DNA of 64,000 nucleotides from Paenibacillus sonchi (GCF_016772475.1 NZ_CP068595.1:496001-560000); one strand, 5' to 3'. Shown: positions 45,950 through 56,968, numbered from the stretch's first letter. The notes: generated by a model from the letters alone, not told the origin. A program made the numbers and translations.

Positions 45950-48900
45950 ATGAGAATTATGAGACTGGCGGCGGCTTTTTTTGCCACATCCCTGCTGGTA
46001 GTTATTCTGCCTTGGATTGCCAGGGCGGATGTATCGAATTCGGATGCTACGCTAAAGATCTTTTATGAGGGAGCGGGAACGCTTTCCCCTGCATTTTCTC
46101 CAGAAATTACGGAATACACGGTACATATGCGCAGTTCGGAGATCGGATATTACACCGGAGCCCTTCCCGCCAATGAAGACGCTTCTCTGGCCTATTCCAT
46201 GAATGGAAGTCCTTGGACTCCCATTGGCAACTACGTCTCAACCGGCTATCTTCCGACCCAGCGCGGTAACAATACCTTCCAGTTCAAAGTTACCTCATCC
46301 GATAATTCCACAAGCAAAATCTATACCGTACAGGTCTATTATCCAAACACGAATGATGCAAACCTTTGGGATTTGAGCGTAAGCCCGGGCAGCATCAGTC
46401 CTGCCTTTAACCCTTCAACTACCGCATACACCCTAAACGTTCCTTATACAACAAGCAGTCTGGATGTAAATGCATTAGCGAATGATCTTGCAGCTGCTGT
46501 TAGTATTGCCGGGAGCAGTGCCCAAGGCGGTATCTCTTCTTCTGTCCCGCTTAATGTTGGAAGCAATATGGTTTATATCGCGGTCAAATCATATGACGCT
46601 TCGGTCACCAAAACCTATAGTATTACCGTCACCCGTGCTTCGCCCTCAGCCAATGCCGGTTTAAGCGCCTTGTCGGTCCCCGGGAATAGCCTCTCTCCTG
46701 CTTTTCAATCCGGTGTGACGAGTTATGCCTTACAGGATGTTGGTTATGACACCGGCACGATTGCCGTAACCCCTACTGCTTCCGACTCAACAGCAGCGCT
46801 AAGCATTCAAAACAGCCAAGGCGGCTACGATCCTATACCCAGCGGCTCTCTTAGCGCTCCCCTGGCGTTAAGCCCGGGAGACAATACTATCGTGATTAAG
46901 GTAACCGCCCAGGACGGAATCACCGAGAAGCTCTACAGTCTGAATATATACCGGAAAAGCAACAATGCGCTCCTGTCCCAGCTTGCTGTCTTGCCGGGCG
47001 TTCTGAAAGAGAGCTTCGACAGCCATGTGTTCACTTATACTCTGGCAGATATCACCACAGACAGCCTGACGGTAACACCAACGCTGGCGGACACTAAGGG
47101 ATCGGTGCAGATCAGCGTTAATAACGGGAGTTATGCACCTGTAACTAATGGGCAGGACGCCACTGTGCCGCTGGCCGCCGGAACCCACACCCTTCATGTA
47201 AAAGTGTCCGCCGAGGACACCGGCTATACCAACGTATACCATCTTACGGTTAAAAGAGTACAGGATAGCACACTCTCTCCTGTCTCCGGCACTTTTGACA
47301 AATATGCCTTGAATACAGCAGCAGGTCATTATCATGATGTTGCAACCGTGCTTAGCCTGAACGGCAACCTGCTGACCGGCCTGAAGCTCGGGACGGCAGT
47401 TCTGGACAATGCCGCCTATACTCTGTCCGGCAGCACCTTGACTCTTCACAAAGAATACTTGTCCACTCTGGCGGCAGGAGAGCATGTATTTGAACTGGTC
47501 ATGGATGCGGGCAGCCATCCGCTGTTCACGGTGGCGGTGAAGGACACGACACCGCCGGTGATGGCCGCGCCAACCGCCGGAGATGCGGCGGTCACGCTGA
47601 AGTGGACCCCGGTCAGCGGCGCAACCGGGTACAAGGTGTTCGCCAGTACGGTTCCGGGGACCTACGGAACCGCACTGGCGACCCTGGGCCCGGCTGCCGA
47701 CAGCTACTCGGCAGCCGGGCTCACGAACGGGACGACGTATTACTTCGTCGTCAAGGCCGTAAACGGAGGCGGCGACAGCGCGGCCTCCGCCGAAGTCAGC
47801 GCCACGCCGCAGGCTCCTGCGCCGGGTGCGCCGGTTGTCCAGGCCGTGACCGCAGGCGACGGTCAGGTGCACCTGGTATGGGCTCCGGTGAGCGGAGCCA
47901 CCGGATATAACGTCTATACAAGCACAACCTCCGGCGAGTACGGAGCCGCTGCCGGAACGGTTGCCGCCGCGGTCTACAGCTACGATGCTGTAGGCCTGAC
48001 CAACGGGACGACCTATTATTTCGTCGTCAAGGCCGTGAACGGAGGCGGCGACAGCACGGCCTCCGCCGAAGTCAGCGCCACCCCTCAGGTCCCCGCACCC
48101 GGTGCACCGTTGCTGCAGACCGCCGTTCCCGGCAATGGAACGGTGAGCCTGAACTGGGAACCGGCAGCCGGTGCCTCGGGATATACCGTCTACCAAAGTA
48201 CGGTGCCGGGAAATTACGATCAACCAGCAGGTACAGTTGCCGGCTCGGTATACAGCTATAACGCACCAGGCCTGATCAATGGAACCACGTATTATTTTAC
48301 TGTCAAGGCGGCTAATCCTGGCGGAGGCAGCGCTCTATCCAATGAAGTCAGCGCCACGCCAAGGACGGTTCCCGCCGCACCGGCTATTCTCAGCACCACT
48401 GCGGGAGACGGCCAAGTGACCGTTGCCTTCGCGGCTCCTGCGGACAACGGCGGAAGTTCTGTTACCTCCTATGAGATTACAGCATCACCCGGAGGCAGTG
48501 TTACCACGGCCTCTGCCAGCCCGGTTACAGTAACCGGGTTGGTGAACGGAACAGCCTATACTTTTACTGTAAAAGCCAAAAACGGAGCAGGTACGGGTCC
48601 CGCATCTGATCCTTCCAACGCGGTAATTCCTATGGCACCGGCCAGTGGTGAAGGATATCCCGCAGAACCCGCACCGCCGGTGACATCAAGGGTCCCGGTG
48701 GCCCCGGCAAAAGAGGCCCCTGCCCCGGAAGTATTGACATATGTGAACGGCAAAATCGAAGATTTGAGCGCCTTGTCAACGATACTGGCCGATAACAGAC
48801 GGCACTCCATCGTCACACTGGACCAGGGCAAACTCGACCGGATATTGGCGGAATATCAACCCGGCGCCAAGATCTCGGTTGAATTCAATAACCGTTCGGA

Positions 48901-49968
48901 AGTGCAGACGGTAGAGCTTAACGGACTGCTGCTCCAGCATTTACAGCAAAAGCAGGCGGCTATATCCGTCCATACTGCCAAAGCCGCGTATACCATTCCC
49001 TTACAGTTAATCCGTTGGGATACGGCAGCCGGACAGCCCGGAACAAACGCATCCGCAGCGGATGTGCGCATTCAGATTGAAATTGCAGCTCCGGATGCAA
49101 GCCTGGCCGGCACCGCCCGCACCGCTGCGGCCGAAGGCGGGTTCACATTCCTTGCCGGACCGCTCGATTTCTCGGTAAAGATCGTTAGCGGCAGTCAAAC
49201 CTCCGGCCTGGCCGGCTTCAGCGCTTATGTGCAACGGAGCTTTCTCTCCCAGCCGGAACCGATACAAGCCGTGCTACCGGTATTGTGATAGAGCCGGACG
49301 GAACCGTACACCATGTTCCCACCAGATTTGTACTGCAGAATGGGGAATATGCTGCGGTCATCAGCAGTCTTACCAATAGCACCTATGCTATTGTCTCCCA
49401 TCCTGTGGAGTTCAAGGATATGGCTGGACATTGGGCAAAAGCTGCAGTAGATGACCTGGGAGCAAGATTGGTTGTAAACGGAAGCGGGAACGGATTTTTC
49501 TTGCCCGACCGCGGGATCACCCGCGCCGAATTTGCGGCGGTCCTGGTGCGTGGGCTTGGCCTGCAAGCCGCCAGCGGCACTTCTCCATCCACGGATGTGA
49601 GCAGCTCTGACTGGTACAGCAGCGCAATCCAAACCGCCTCCCGCCACCAGCTGATCACGGGCTTCGAAGACGGCAGCTTCCGGCCCGATGATTCCATCAC
49701 CCGGGAGCAGGCGATGACTATGCTTGCACAGGCGATGCAGCTTACCGGACTTGCTTCGGAAGTCAGCATCAGCCCCGCTGATCTTATGAAGAAATTTACG
49801 GATGCGGATCAGGCCTCCGCCTGGGCGCTGGACAGCATTGCGGCCAGCCTGCAGGCAGGACTCATCACCGGCCGCAGCGGAACCGGGCTTGCTCCCCAGT
49901 CGCATGTGACAAGAGCCGAAGTGGCCGTCTTGCTGCAAAGACTGCTGCAGAAATCCGGACTCATCTAA
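45950..49968 (+). CDS. Large SLH/FN3/cadherin-like surface protein, frame broken at 49241-49243
   Basis: The first frame (1112 aa) has a signal peptide, four or more cadherin-like beta-sandwich (PF12733-type) repeats with LSPAF and YTLNV motifs (residues about 30-490), and four FN3 domains (about 535-900; TNGTTYYFVVKAVNGGG repeated). It runs out with LPVL; the second frame carries EPDGTVHHVPTRF and two to three SLH domains (FKDMAGHWAKAAVDDLG, TRAEF, TREQAM, TRAEV). One extra T in TTT at 49241-49243 joins them as RSFSLPAGTDTSRATGIVIEPDG, which is typical for these proteins. About 1,339 aa intact, anchored to the wall polysaccharide by SLH. Confidence 0.9.
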
Positions 49969-49997
49969 TAAGGATTCCTCCTGCTCACCCCGCCTTC

Positions 49998-50043
49998 AGC
50001 CATCCCCTATCCGCAGATATGCGGTTTGGTGGTGGCTTTTTTT
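49998..50043 (+). terminator. Terminator of the SLH/FN3 gene
   Basis: Imperfect hairpin AGCCATC...GGTGGCT with inner CCGCA/TGCGG, followed by seven T. Confidence 0.85.
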
Positions 50044-50133
50044 ATTCCCGCTTTGTAGGCGTACGCATGTTCTGCTAATATGGAAACTATACGAACTCAG
50101 GACTTAAGGAAATGTATAAGGAAGTGATCAGCG

Positions 50134-53100
50134 GTGAGTTTTTATGTGCCGGAACGGGTAATCCGGCTGCTGTGCGGCAAGGCTGCTTTTGAACGGGGCT
50201 CCGAGGATTACGAAGCGGGAAAAGTCCGGCTGGCTGCGGTAGAAAATTATGAAGGATTGGAATACTCCAAATACCAGGCTACGGTCTACGGGCGGGAACC
50301 TTACGACATCACGCTTGCGATAGACAGCGACGGGGATGTTAACGGGAAATGCTCCTGTCCGGTGTACCGTAACGGGGGACCGTTCTGCAAGCATATTGCC
50401 GCCGTTCTGGTGGCTATTCTGTACGAGGAGGACGGAGACGGGCGATTATCGGCGCAAGAGACAACTGCCGGCCGGAACAAGCCTGAGGTCTTTACCGGAA
50501 AGACGGGTGTACTGTTCCCCCGCGATTTACCGGACAGGAACACGTCTGGGCCCACTTCCGGTCCAAGCGGCCGGCATCTGGTAAGCAGCATGCTGGGGTT
50601 GTTCGAGAACCCGCGCCAACGCCCCAGCGGTGCAGGAGCTTACGTAGACATAAGAACGCCGCTGCAGGTGGAGGTCATCTGCAGACCCTTTTCCTATAAC
50701 TTTGGCAGCCGGCTGCTCGGCATTGAATTGAAGGTTGGCCCGAAACGCCTCTACATCGTCCAGAAAATAAGAGCGTTCCTGGAACGTGTCCACCGCGGGG
50801 AGCCCTTTGAGTTCTCCAAGCATTTCGTCTATGATCCTGCCCTCCACAGCTTCACGAAGGAAGATAATGCGGTGCTGCTGAAGCTGATTGAGATTCTTCT
50901 GAACGAACGGGTGTACCGTGACAACATCGGCCCCTACTCGTCGTATTCGGGAAGCCTGGGCGGGGAGCGGCTGCTGGCCATTCCGCCTTTTTTCTGGGAG
51001 TCTCTTCTCCCTGCGCTCGCCGCATCCCCTTCTGTCTATTTGCAGATTGGCGAAACGCTTACCCCGGGCATTCCAATTGCCGACGGGCTGCTGCCGCTGA
51101 GTTTTCAGTTCGATCAGGCTGATAGTGACGGCTACCGCCTGGACATTCAGGGGCTGGCGCAGATTACGGTCATGGAGGATTACGGGCTTGTGCTGTCTGA
51201 AGGCAGGCTGCTGAAGCTGCCGGCACAGGAATGCAGGCGTCTCTCGGAGCTGAAGAAGATGCTGGCCGAATCCAGAACCAGCGGGATCGATATCGCGCCG
51301 GGGCAGATGGAGCCTTTTATGGATAAGGTGATTCCCGGCCTCAAAAAGCTGGGACAGGTTCATATCGCCGATTCGATCGCTGACCGGATTGTGCAGACGC
51401 AGCTGCAAGCCCGGCTCTATCTGGACCGGGTAAGGGACCGGCTGCTGGCCGGGCTGGAATTCCAGTATGGGACCATTATGATCAATCCGCTGGACGAGCA
51501 GGCGCGTGAACGCGGGCACGAAGTCATTCTGATGCGGGACGGTGAAGCCGAGCGGCGGATTCTGGAGCTGATGGCGCATGAATCTTTTGCCAGAACGGAA
51601 AGCGGCTATATCATGAGCGATGAAGAAGGGGAATACGACTTCCTGTATCATACGATTCCATTGCTGGAGCCTTTGCTGCAGGTCTATGCCACCACTGCCG
51701 TCAAGGAGAGGCTGGTTACCGGCATGTACACCCCCAAAGCCAGCTTGACCTGGAATGAAAAAACCGACTGGCTTGATTTCAAATTTGCCATGGACGGCAT
51801 TCCGGAGTCGGAAATAGTGCTGGTGCTGAAGTCCCTGCAGGAAAAGCGCAAATACTACCGTCTGCCGGATGGAGCGCTGCTGCCGCTGGAAACCGCCGAG
51901 CTTCAGGAAATCATCGCTCTGATGAACGAGCTGGGGGTCCATGCTGTGGATATCACAAGCCCGGAATTCTCCCTGCCTTTGGTCCGGGGACTGCATATGA
52001 ACGCTGACGCCGGCAAAGGGGGAACCGATGCTGTCAGCATTGGCCGTTCCTTCCGCCGGCTGCTGGCCAATATGCATAGTCCGGAGAACTTGGATTTTCG
52101 CGTGCCGGAGACACTCGCCCCCGTGCTGCGGGATTACCAGCAGTATGGCTTCCAGTGGATGAAAACTCTGGCCCATTACCGCTTCGGCGGCATCCTGGCA
52201 GATGACATGGGGCTGGGCAAAACGCTGCAAAGCATCGCCTTTCTGCTCTCCGAGCTGGAGGATATCCGCCAGACCGGACAACCTGCGTTAATTGTTGCCC
52301 CCGCCTCCCTGCTCTACAATTGGCAGAACGAGCTGAAGCGTTTCGCTCCGCAGATCAGGGCGGCTATCGCCGACGGAAGCTTGGCTGTGCGTAGCAAAAC
52401 CGTGCGGAATACCGCTGGCTGTGATGTCCTCATTACCTCCTATCCGCTGCTGCGCCGGGATGTGGAGCTGTATGTCAAGCGTTCTTTCCATACCCTCATT
52501 CTGGATGAAGCGCAGATGATCAAGAACCATGCCACCCAGACCGCGCAGGCGGTAAAAGCACTCCAGGCACGCTACCGCTTCGCCCTTACCGGTACACCGG
52601 TGGAAAATGCGCTGGAGGATCTTTGGTCGATTTACGGCGTCGTGTTCCCCGGACTGTTCCCGGGCAAAAAAGCCTTCCACGATCTGGCCAGAGACACCGT
52701 GGCCAAGCGGATCCGGCCGTTTCTGCTGCGCCGCCTGAAAAGCGATGTGCTCAAAGAGCTGCCGGATAAGATTGAAACTCTTCAGGCCTCTGAGCTGCTG
52801 CCGGAACAGAAGAAGCTGTACGTTGCCTATCTTGCCAGACTGCGGAAGGAAGCGCTGAAGCATCTGGACAGCGACGGATTCGGCAAAGGACGGATTAAGG
52901 TGCTCGCCGGGCTTACCCGTCTGCGCCAGCTGTGCTGCCATCCTGCGCTTTTTGTTGACGGTTATGCCGGAGGTTCAGGCAAATTCGAGCAATTGCTGGA
53001 GATCATCGGGGAATGCCGCAGCTCCGGCAAACGGGTGCTGATTTTCTCGCAATTCACCGAGATGCTTGGCATGATCAGCCGCGAGCTGGGCCTGCTGGCG

Positions 53101-53487
53101 GTTCCGCATTTCTATCTGGATGGGCACACTCCGTCCTCTAAACGGGTGGAGCTCTGCGGACGTTTCAATGAAGGGGAGCGGGATCTGTTCCTGATCTCGC
53201 TCAAAGCCGGGGGAACGGGGTTGAATCTGACCGGAGCAGACACCGTTATCCTCTATGACCTGTGGTGGAATCCGGCCGTTGAACAGCAGGCTGCCGACCG
53301 GGCACACCGGATTGGGCAAAAAAAGGTGGTCCAGGTGATCCGGCTGATTGCCCAGGGTACCGTAGAAGATAAGATGTACGAACTGCAGCAGAAGAAAAAG
53401 AACCTGATTGATGAAGTTATAGAGCCGGGCCAGGAAGCCTTGTCAGCCTTAAGCGAACAGGATATCCGTGAGATTCTGATGATTTGA
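50134..53487 (+). CDS. SWIM zinc-finger SNF2-family helicase
   Basis: 1117 aa from a GTG at 50134 (AGGAAGTGAT upstream). SWIM finger at residues 73-87: CSC...CKH (Cys73, Cys75, Cys85, His87). A central part without recognised motifs, then SNF2 domains: ILADDMGLGKTLQSIA (about 686-701), LDEAQMIKN, TGTPVENALEDLWSIY, FSQFTEMLG, AGGTGLNLTGADTVI and DRAHRIGQ, all complete. It probably remodels or translocates on DNA or DNA-protein complexes. It stands alone between two terminators; its cell role is not known. Confidence 0.93.
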   Translation: MSFYVPERVIRLLCGKAAFERGSEDYEAGKVRLAAVENYEGLEYSKYQATVYGREPYDITLAIDSDGDVNGKCSCPVYRNGGPFCKHIAAVLVAILYEEDGDGRLSAQETTAGRNKPEVFTGKTGVLFPRDLPDRNTSGPTSGPSGRHLVSSMLGLFENPRQRPSGAGAYVDIRTPLQVEVICRPFSYNFGSRLLGIELKVGPKRLYIVQKIRAFLERVHRGEPFEFSKHFVYDPALHSFTKEDNAVLLKLIEILLNERVYRDNIGPYSSYSGSLGGERLLAIPPFFWESLLPALAASPSVYLQIGETLTPGIPIADGLLPLSFQFDQADSDGYRLDIQGLAQITVMEDYGLVLSEGRLLKLPAQECRRLSELKKMLAESRTSGIDIAPGQMEPFMDKVIPGLKKLGQVHIADSIADRIVQTQLQARLYLDRVRDRLLAGLEFQYGTIMINPLDEQARERGHEVILMRDGEAERRILELMAHESFARTESGYIMSDEEGEYDFLYHTIPLLEPLLQVYATTAVKERLVTGMYTPKASLTWNEKTDWLDFKFAMDGIPESEIVLVLKSLQEKRKYYRLPDGALLPLETAELQEIIALMNELGVHAVDITSPEFSLPLVRGLHMNADAGKGGTDAVSIGRSFRRLLANMHSPENLDFRVPETLAPVLRDYQQYGFQWMKTLAHYRFGGILADDMGLGKTLQSIAFLLSELEDIRQTGQPALIVAPASLLYNWQNELKRFAPQIRAAIADGSLAVRSKTVRNTAGCDVLITSYPLLRRDVELYVKRSFHTLILDEAQMIKNHATQTAQAVKALQARYRFALTGTPVENALEDLWSIYGVVFPGLFPGKKAFHDLARDTVAKRIRPFLLRRLKSDVLKELPDKIETLQASELLPEQKKLYVAYLARLRKEALKHLDSDGFGKGRIKVLAGLTRLRQLCCHPALFVDGYAGGSGKFEQLLEIIGECRSSGKRVLIFSQFTEMLGMISRELGLLAVPHFYLDGHTPSSKRVELCGRFNEGERDLFLISLKAGGTGLNLTGADTVILYDLWWNPAVEQQAADRAHRIGQKKVVQVIRLIAQGTVEDKMYELQQKKKNLIDEVIEPGQEALSALSEQDIREILMI

Positions 53488-53574
53488 CCCTGTTAAGATA
53501 CACAAAGGACAGCAAAAGTATATACTCACCCCCTTGGCCTCACTGGACAATTCAGCCGTTATAATAGCACAAAC

Positions 53575-53615
53575 AACAGGGATCTCTTTAACCTTAGTCC
53601 AGAGAGATCCCTGTT
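53575..53615. terminator. Hairpin between converging genes
   Basis: 13-bp stem AACAGGGATCTCT/AGAGATCCCTGTT with a 15-base loop, between the helicase stop and the stop of the minus-strand gene at 53657. T tails are weak on both strands. Confidence 0.55.
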
Positions 53616-53656
53616 ACTATTTGATTTGTAAAAGCAAAAAGCTGCTTTTCCTATAG

Positions 53657-54016
53657 TTATGCATCCTGACTAGTGTTCTCGTGCTCGGCTACCCGATGCG
53701 CATCCACCAGCTGACCGGATGATTGTTTGCCCCACACTGAGATGCCTACGGCTTCCGCCGCTGCAGGACCGGTTGTAAATATAAATTCAAAGCCGTCCAA
53801 ATCAGCAAAATAATTCCTGGTCACTACTTCATTAGGGGCGATATGAAGCACTTCATTAACATACAGCGTTCTTGTCGCGCCAAGCACATAACCCTGAATC
53901 GTCACGGAGACAGCATCCACTGTATTCCGGCATAACACTTTTACCGTCAACTGCTGTGTGGGTCTGACCCCAAGCACCGCATTGTTTTCTATCGGTCCCG
54001 TTGATAATATAGCCAT
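53657..54016 (-). CDS. Conserved hypothetical protein (119 aa), beta-rich
   Basis: It has GPIENNAVLGVRPTQQLTVKV, VTIQGYVLGATRTLYVNEVLHIAPNEVVTRNYFADLDGFEFIF (key residues TRTLYVNE, NYFADLD) and ends in a polar tail. The sequence is beta-strand rich with no signal peptide or helix, like single-domain structural proteins of spores or particles, but I do not recognise a named family. ATG preceded by a GGAGGGA-type site. It lies between the helicase and the small plus-strand genes. Confidence 0.65.
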   Translation of the reverse strand: MAILSTGPIENNAVLGVRPTQQLTVKVLCRNTVDAVSVTIQGYVLGATRTLYVNEVLHIAPNEVVTRNYFADLDGFEFIFTTGPAAAEAVGISVWGKQSSGQLVDAHRVAEHENTSQDA

Positions 54017-54213
54017 CTTGTCCCATCCCTCCTTTTCACCTGCATTTCCAATCTATGAAGCTCAGACTCTAGCTCGTGGATCCTTGGCCGCACACTATAC
54101 TAATATTCGAGCGCACTGTTAACGGTGTGGACAGAAGACAGACTTCAATCACCAATATCAGCAGAGGCGCATAAAGTGTATTCATAGATCGTTTTACGGA
54201 AGAAGGGAGTTCC

Positions 54214-54522
54214 ATGCCCCCTCCTGGTAAAGGAAAGAACACTGGTGCAAGAAAAAAAACAGCCAATTCCAAAACGCAGATCCCTAAAGGTCTGGAGTAT
54301 ACAGTAGCTGCTCTGCTGTTAACCGGCAAGCTAAGGGTCGATTCTGTCCAAATGTACAGAGACGCTTCCCTATTCGTCAGTTTGGTTGGTAAATATAAAT
54401 CTTTGAGCGATTTAAATTCAAACAGCAACGTGGATAAACTGGTCAGCTTTCTCGACGAGAACAGCAACCTGACCTTGAACGAAATCATGACCGCCCTGAA
54501 GAAAAAAGCCGACAGTTCCTAA
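54214..54522 (+). CDS. Small basic hypothetical protein (102 aa)
   Basis: A Lys-rich N-terminus (MPPPGKGKNTGARKKTANSK), then IPKGLEYTVAALLLTGKLRVDSVQ and a helical, Asn/Ser/Leu-rich C-terminus (DLNSNSNVDKLVSFLDENSNLTLNEIMTAL). AAGGGAG stands six bases or so before the ATG. It is followed 39 bases later by the 39-aa ORF. No function is evident. Confidence 0.6.
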   Translation: MPPPGKGKNTGARKKTANSKTQIPKGLEYTVAALLLTGKLRVDSVQMYRDASLFVSLVGKYKSLSDLNSNSNVDKLVSFLDENSNLTLNEIMTALKKKADSS

Positions 54523-54561
54523 AAGCCCGAGTGAACATAGGAAAAGGGAGGACGCTTACAG

Positions 54562-54681
54562 ATGGACAGCTTTGATGGAGAGGATTTTGCCGGGGGAATT
54601 CTGCTCATAATCGTGATTGCCCTGCTGATTTACGGTTCGACAGACATTAAGAATCTGACGGGTGCGCCATCTGCGGATTGA
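54562..54681 (+). CDS. 39-aa single-helix membrane peptide
   Basis: MDSFDGEDFAGG then ILLIIVIALLIYG (one membrane helix) and a short polar tail. GGGAGG lies ten bases before the ATG. The pattern is like other tiny Gly/hydrophobic membrane peptides of Bacillales, some of them sporulation-linked, but I cannot assign it. It is in line with the 102-aa gene and ends just before the argS promoter. Confidence 0.5.
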   Translation: MDSFDGEDFAGGILLIIVIALLIYGSTDIKNLTGAPSAD

Positions 54682-54704
54682 TCGGATAATTTGCAACAAC
54701 CCTA

Positions 54705-54732
54705 TTGCTTTCTGCCAAAAATTCGCTATACT
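54705..54732 (+). promoter_or_regulatory. Promoter of the argS T-box leader
   Basis: TTGCTT (54705-54710) and TATACT (54727-54732) with a 16-base spacer, just upstream of the leader RNA. Confidence 0.6.
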
Positions 54733-54744
54733 GATAAAAATCAA

Positions 54745-54985
54745 TCTACATTCGATGAACGGGAAAGTAGTGACCTTGGACCCTAGTCCCCAGCGAGCCG
54801 GGAGAGTGTAAGCCGGTACAGATCCAGTCATGAAGCGCACCCGGGAGATGGACTTCTGAACTAACAGTAGGAAGCCCCGGCTGAAGGCCGTTAACCTGTG
54901 AGGTGGCCGAACCCTGTGTCCGGCAACGAGAGTGGTACCGCGAGCGCGTATGTCCTCGTCTCTTTTAGAGACGGGGTTTTTTGTG
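54745..54985 (+). promoter_or_regulatory. T-box riboswitch of argS
   Basis: The leader has the usual order: GGGAAAGTAGTGACC (AGTA motif of the specifier stem), a stem I with AGCGAGCCGGGAGAGTG, GGACTTCTGAACTAAC, AGTAGGAAGCC, then the T-box itself CGAGAGTGGTACCGCG at 54927-54942, and an intrinsic terminator CGTCTC/GAGACG followed by six T at 54956-54984. Uncharged tRNA-Arg would bind the leader and favour the antiterminator, so argS rises when arginine is scarce. I could not fix the specifier codon with confidence. Confidence 0.92.
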
Positions 54986-55041
54986 TTTACCGGGACGCTT
55001 GTATGGGCGGCTGTGCTGAATTTTTAAGGAGGAGTATACCA

Positions 55042-56904
55042 ATGTTAAGCCAATGGATCCAAAAACAGCTGGAACAATGTGCAGATAACGTAATCAACAG
55101 CCTCGGCGCGGCCTCTGCAGAACCCGCTACAGTCTTATTGGATCAGCCCCCGAATGCCGATTTCGGTGATTACTCCAGTAATATCGCGATGCAATTGGCC
55201 AAAAAACTGCGCAAAGCCCCCATGGTCATCGCCGGGCTGATCACCGCAGAATTTCAGCGGATAGGAGCTGCAGGCGGGATTGTGCAGCGGATCGAAATTG
55301 CCAATCCGGGGTTCATCAATCTGTACATCAATTGGCAGGAATGGGCCGGACAGACCTTTAAGCTGCCCCAGGGCAGCGGGGAAAAAGTCATCATCGAGCA
55401 TACAAGTGTGAACCCAAACAAATCGCTTCATATCGGGCATCTGAGAAACTCCTGCATTGGGGATGCGCTTGTGCGGATTTTGCGGAAAACAGGGTACAAC
55501 GTTGAAGTCCACAATTATGTGGATGATCTCGGCAACCAGCTGGCGGATACGGTGGTCGGCCTGCTTCGTGTACCGCTGGCTGGGGAGCATGTTCGTTTCG
55601 GCGACTACTGTTGGGATATTTATGCTGCGGTTAACAAGAAATATGCCGAGCAGCCTGAGATGATCCGTCAACGGACAGAAATTCTCCATGAACTGGAGGA
55701 GGGGCACGGCAATACGGCCTGGCTCGGCCAACTGGCCGCTGAACGGATCGTTAGAGAGCATGTCGCGGAAATGAGGAGCTTCGGCATAGAGTACGATCTG
55801 CTGGTCTGGGAGAGCAGTATTGTACAAGAGGGATTCTGGTCCTCTGCTTCCGGTCTGCTTAAAGAGACCGACATGTTTGTCCAGGAGACGGAAGGCAAGC
55901 TGGCAGGATGCTGGATACTAAAACAACCGGCAGGTGAAGGGATGGAGAGCGGCTCGGAGGATCATCAGAAGGACAAGGTGCTGGTGCGTTCGAACGGGAT
56001 TTTGACCTACACTGCCAAGGATATCGCCTATCATCTCTGGAAATTCGGACTGCTGGACAAAGATTTCAACTACAGCGAATTTAACGCAGGCCTATGGACC
56101 ACCGGGTTGACCGGAGCACCGCAATCCTTCGGCGAGGCTGACAGAGTGGTCAATGTCATCGATTACCGGCAGGAGTATCCGCAGGCCATGGTAAAGCAGG
56201 CATTGGAGGTCCTTGGTTTCACTGCGCAGGCAGAGAAGCTGCATCATGTCAGCTATGGTGTAGTTTCACTCAGTCCGGCTTCCGCCGCCGGGCTTGGCAT
56301 TGATACCTCGGATGGCAAAAGCTCCTACGCCATGTCCGGCCGTCAGGGGATCGGCGTCAAGGTGGCGGATCTCGTCCGGCTTATGGAAAGCAGCATCGAA
56401 GCCGCCCGCTCCGACGCAACCGGCCTCTCCAGCCGGCTCATCGCCACCGCCGCAATCCGTTACTACCTGCTGCGTTTCAATCTGGGCACAGAGATTGTAT
56501 TCGACTTCAAGCAGGCTACAGAGATTTCCGGCAATACCGGGGTCTATCTGATGTATACCTACGCGCGTGCCGGCCGGGTGCTCAGCAAAGCGGAGGACCC
56601 GGCGGAGCTAACAGCAGTCCCCCGGTTCCCGGCACAGCTGGACACCGCCGAGCTGGCTCTATTGAGACAGCTGAGCACCTGGGAGGATACCCTATACACG
56701 GCGGGCCGCGAGCTGACGCCAAATACGATTTGCAGCTACGCTCATACCCTGGCATCGCTGTTCAATAATTTTTATTCCTCCTGTCCGATCCTCAAGGGAG
56801 AGGAGAGTTCCATCCGCTTCCGCCTCTGGCTCACCTTGCGCTTCCAGAGCACTCTCGGCGAGGTCTTGGAGGTGCTCGGACTGCCGAAGCCAGAGCGGAT
56901 GTAG
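55042..56904 (+). CDS. argS: Arginyl-tRNA synthetase
   Basis: 620 aa from the ATG at 55042 (perfect AAGGAGG upstream); the open frame extends back through the T-box. It charges tRNA-Arg. The N-terminal additional domain is present, the class I HIGH motif is SLHIGHLRNSCIGDAL, and the KMSK-like loop is in YAMSGRQGIGVKV, as in the family's MSGRKG variant; a C-terminal anticodon-binding domain (ICSYAHTLASLFNNFYSSC) ends it. It is somewhat longer than B. subtilis ArgS (about 556 aa). Two tRNA-Arg(UCU) genes bracket the region. Confidence 0.93.
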   Translation: MLSQWIQKQLEQCADNVINSLGAASAEPATVLLDQPPNADFGDYSSNIAMQLAKKLRKAPMVIAGLITAEFQRIGAAGGIVQRIEIANPGFINLYINWQEWAGQTFKLPQGSGEKVIIEHTSVNPNKSLHIGHLRNSCIGDALVRILRKTGYNVEVHNYVDDLGNQLADTVVGLLRVPLAGEHVRFGDYCWDIYAAVNKKYAEQPEMIRQRTEILHELEEGHGNTAWLGQLAAERIVREHVAEMRSFGIEYDLLVWESSIVQEGFWSSASGLLKETDMFVQETEGKLAGCWILKQPAGEGMESGSEDHQKDKVLVRSNGILTYTAKDIAYHLWKFGLLDKDFNYSEFNAGLWTTGLTGAPQSFGEADRVVNVIDYRQEYPQAMVKQALEVLGFTAQAEKLHHVSYGVVSLSPASAAGLGIDTSDGKSSYAMSGRQGIGVKVADLVRLMESSIEAARSDATGLSSRLIATAAIRYYLLRFNLGTEIVFDFKQATEISGNTGVYLMYTYARAGRVLSKAEDPAELTAVPRFPAQLDTAELALLRQLSTWEDTLYTAGRELTPNTICSYAHTLASLFNNFYSSCPILKGEESSIRFRLWLTLRFQSTLGEVLEVLGLPKPERM

Positions 56905-56968
56905 CTTGTTCTTATCACTTGTAAAGCGATACGGAAGCAGATGCACATCTGTCTCTTGAGTGTAGAAC

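Noticed and set aside
46868..48223. Minus-strand ORF of 451 codons under the FN3 region
   Set aside because: It mirrors the repeated FN3 codons on the other strand; no family features.
50527..52281. Long minus-strand ORF of 584 codons inside the helicase gene
   Set aside because: It is antisense to a helicase with complete motifs, has no ribosome site and a composition typical of an antisense frame of GC-rich coding DNA.
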